From NCBI RefSeq assembly GCF_019195435.1, contig NZ_CP078069.1, positions 1,860,001-1,924,000 on the forward strand: a stretch of DNA of 64,000 bases. Direction: 5' to 3'. The stretch comes from Comamonas sp. NLF-1-9 (lineage in GTDB: Bacteria; Pseudomonadota; Gammaproteobacteria; Burkholderiales; Burkholderiaceae_C). The translations under genes were made by a program, and so were the position numbers. Shown here piece after piece: positions 62,899-64,000 of this stretch; the first letter of the stretch is position 1; each line of letters starts with the position of its first letter. The notes below the pieces were generated by a model. That model searched no databases. It was given only the letters and a program-made list of their open reading frames with translations, and was not told the origin of the DNA.

Positions 62899-64000
62899 AT
62901 GCGCCACCCCCTGCCCTACGCCTTTGCGCGCGCCAGCCAGCTGCTGCTGGAAGACGACGGCCAGCAACTGCTGCTCTGGCACGGCCCCGAGCCCAGCGCC
63001 GCCGCGCTGTCGGAGGTCATGCGCAAGCACGCCGTCGCCCAGCTGCTGCCCCTGCCTGCGCCCGAGCTCGCGCAGCGCATCAGCGCGGCCTATGCGCAAA
63101 GCGAGTCGAGCGCCGCCACCGTGGTGAGCGAGGTGCAGGAGGAGGCGGATCTCTCGCGCATGATGCAGGAGCTGCCCGCAGTGGAAGACCTGCTGGAGAG
63201 CGCGGGCGACGCGCCCATCATCCGCATGCTCAACGCCCTGCTCACGCAGGCGGCGCGCGACGGCGCGAGCGACATCCACATCGAACCCTACGAGCGCCAC
63301 TCCAGCGTGCGCTTTCGCGTCGACGGCCAGCTGCGCGAAGTGGTGCAGCCCAACCGCGCGCTGCACGCGGCGCTGATCAGCCGCCTGAAGATCATGGCGG
63401 ACCTCGATATCGCCGAAAAACGCTTGCCGCAGGACGGGCGCATCAGCCTGCGCCTGGGCACGCGCGCCATCGACGTGCGCGTTTCCACCCTGCCCAATGC
63501 GCACGGCGAGCGCGCCGTCTTGCGATTGCTGGACAAGAGCGAGAGCAAGCTCAGCCTGCAGGCCGTGGGCATGCAGGGCGAGGTACTGGCACGCTTTGAG
63601 CATCTGATCGCCCAGCCGCACGGCATCCTGCTGGTCACCGGCCCCACCGGCTCGGGCAAGACGACGACGCTGTACGCCGCACTCTCGCGCCTGGACGCGG
63701 CGCGCAGCAACATCATGACGGTGGAAGACCCGATCGAGTACGAGCTGCCGGGCGTCGGCCAGACGCAGGTGAATGCGCGCATAGAACTCACCTTTGCCAA
63801 GGCGCTGCGCGCCATCCTGCGTCAGGACCCGGACGTGATCATGATCGGCGAGATCCGCGACTTCGAGACCGCGCAGATCGCCATCCAGGCCAGCCTCACC
63901 GGCCACCTGGTGCTGGCCACGCTGCACACCAACGACGCGGCCAGCGCCGTCACGCGGCTGATCGACATGGGGGTGGAGCCCTTTTTGCTGTCGTCATCGC
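62899..64000 (+). CDS. gspE: Type II secretion ATPase GspE (C-terminus outside window)
   Basis: 367 residues visible from ATG 62899. N1E/N2E domains (1-~120), then the AAA-type ATPase: [26 protein letters not shown], Walker [10 protein letters not shown] at 248-256, Asp box [19 protein letters not shown], Walker [13 protein letters not shown], His box ATLHTNDA. It drives pseudopilus assembly. The tetracysteine zinc module normally found after this point would lie beyond the window. gspF is expected next. Confidence 0.97.
   Translation, partial: MRHPLPYAFARASQLLLEDDGQQLLLWHGPEPSAAALSEVMRKHAVAQLLPLPAPELAQRISAAYAQSESSAATVVSEVQEEADLSRMMQELPAVEDLLESAGDAPIIRMLNALLTQAARDGASDIHIEPYERHSSVRFRVDGQLREVVQPNRALHAALISRLKIMADLDIAEKRLPQDGRISLRLGTRAIDVRVSTLPNAHGERAVLRLLDKSESKLSLQAVGMQGEVLARFEHLIAQPHGILLVTGPTGSGKTTTLYAALSRLDAARSNIMTVEDPIEYELPGVGQTQVNARIELTFAKALRAILRQDPDVIMIGEIRDFETAQIAIQASLTGHLVLATLHTNDAASAVTRLIDMGVEPFLLSSS

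Overview
The window is very GC-rich, gene-dense chromosomal DNA from a betaproteobacterium, most likely family Comamonadaceae (Burkholderiales). The evidence is the gene content and order (tyrS next to a murein peptidase and anmK, slpA-ispH, DUF3460-scpA, lemA with an M48 peptidase, T2SS order G-H-I-J-K-L-M-N-D-E), a Comamonas/Acidovorax-type porin, and many copies of a ~50-60 bp interspersed repeat that I recognise from this family. Genus and species cannot be fixed from the sequence alone.

Layout. 1-7610: glmU (cut by the window edge), tyrS, an M23 peptidase, anmK, erpA, a bactofilin, a coiled-coil membrane protein and rpsI-rplM. 7979-13011: an orphan chemoreceptor with a C-terminal sensor, then divergent metE/metR with a perfect MetR box. 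13094-15473: glnHPQ-like amino acid importer. 15470-19052: QseBC-like two-component system and a periplasmic Do-like protease. 19253-24767: CoA-transferase, tRNA-Ser(CGA), a BrnTA toxin-antitoxin pair, serS, a CBS protein and a CorC-type protein. 25185-29241: ispH/slpA, radC, a phytase-like lipoprotein and an Smr protein. 29279-35909: EamA half-transporter, M48 peptidase, LemA, a large FtsX-type permease, a flavin reductase and an ECF sigma factor. 36019-42970: a tightly overlapping five-gene oxidoreductase/decarboxylase operon. 43065-48691: BamE-like lipoprotein, DUF3460, scpA, pgi, tal and an M20 hydrolase. 48903-50803: a small accessory island of three toxin-antitoxin modules, one of them broken. 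51044-54290: porin, OsmC-like protein, ilvA. 54563-64000: type II secretion cluster, gspC facing gspGHIJKLMNDE, with gspE cut by the window end.

How the genes work together. Most of the window is housekeeping. The T2SS genes form one translationally coupled operon with 4-5 bp start/stop overlaps. The 36019-42970 operon pairs an FMN 2-hydroxyacid oxidase with a thiamine-diphosphate 2-oxoacid decarboxylase, the core chemistry of a mandelate-type pathway, plus GMC, SDR and FAD oxidoreductases; its substrate is unknown.

Most unusual observations. (1) An interspersed repeat has at least nine recognisable copies and is repeatedly built into genes: it encodes part of GlmU, TM1 of the sensor kinase, the GspI C-terminus and most of the GspD signal peptide, and supplies start or stop codons for others. 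(2) Both brnT genes have sigma70-like promoters whose -10 box ends 5-7 nt before the start codon, with a palindromic operator over the spacer, predicting leaderless toxin mRNAs. (3) The uncharacterised five-gene catabolic operon. (4) A chemoreceptor with its Cache-like sensor at the cytoplasmic C-terminus. (5) A parDE module whose toxin is cut to 13 native codons, beside a 36-bp perfect palindrome.
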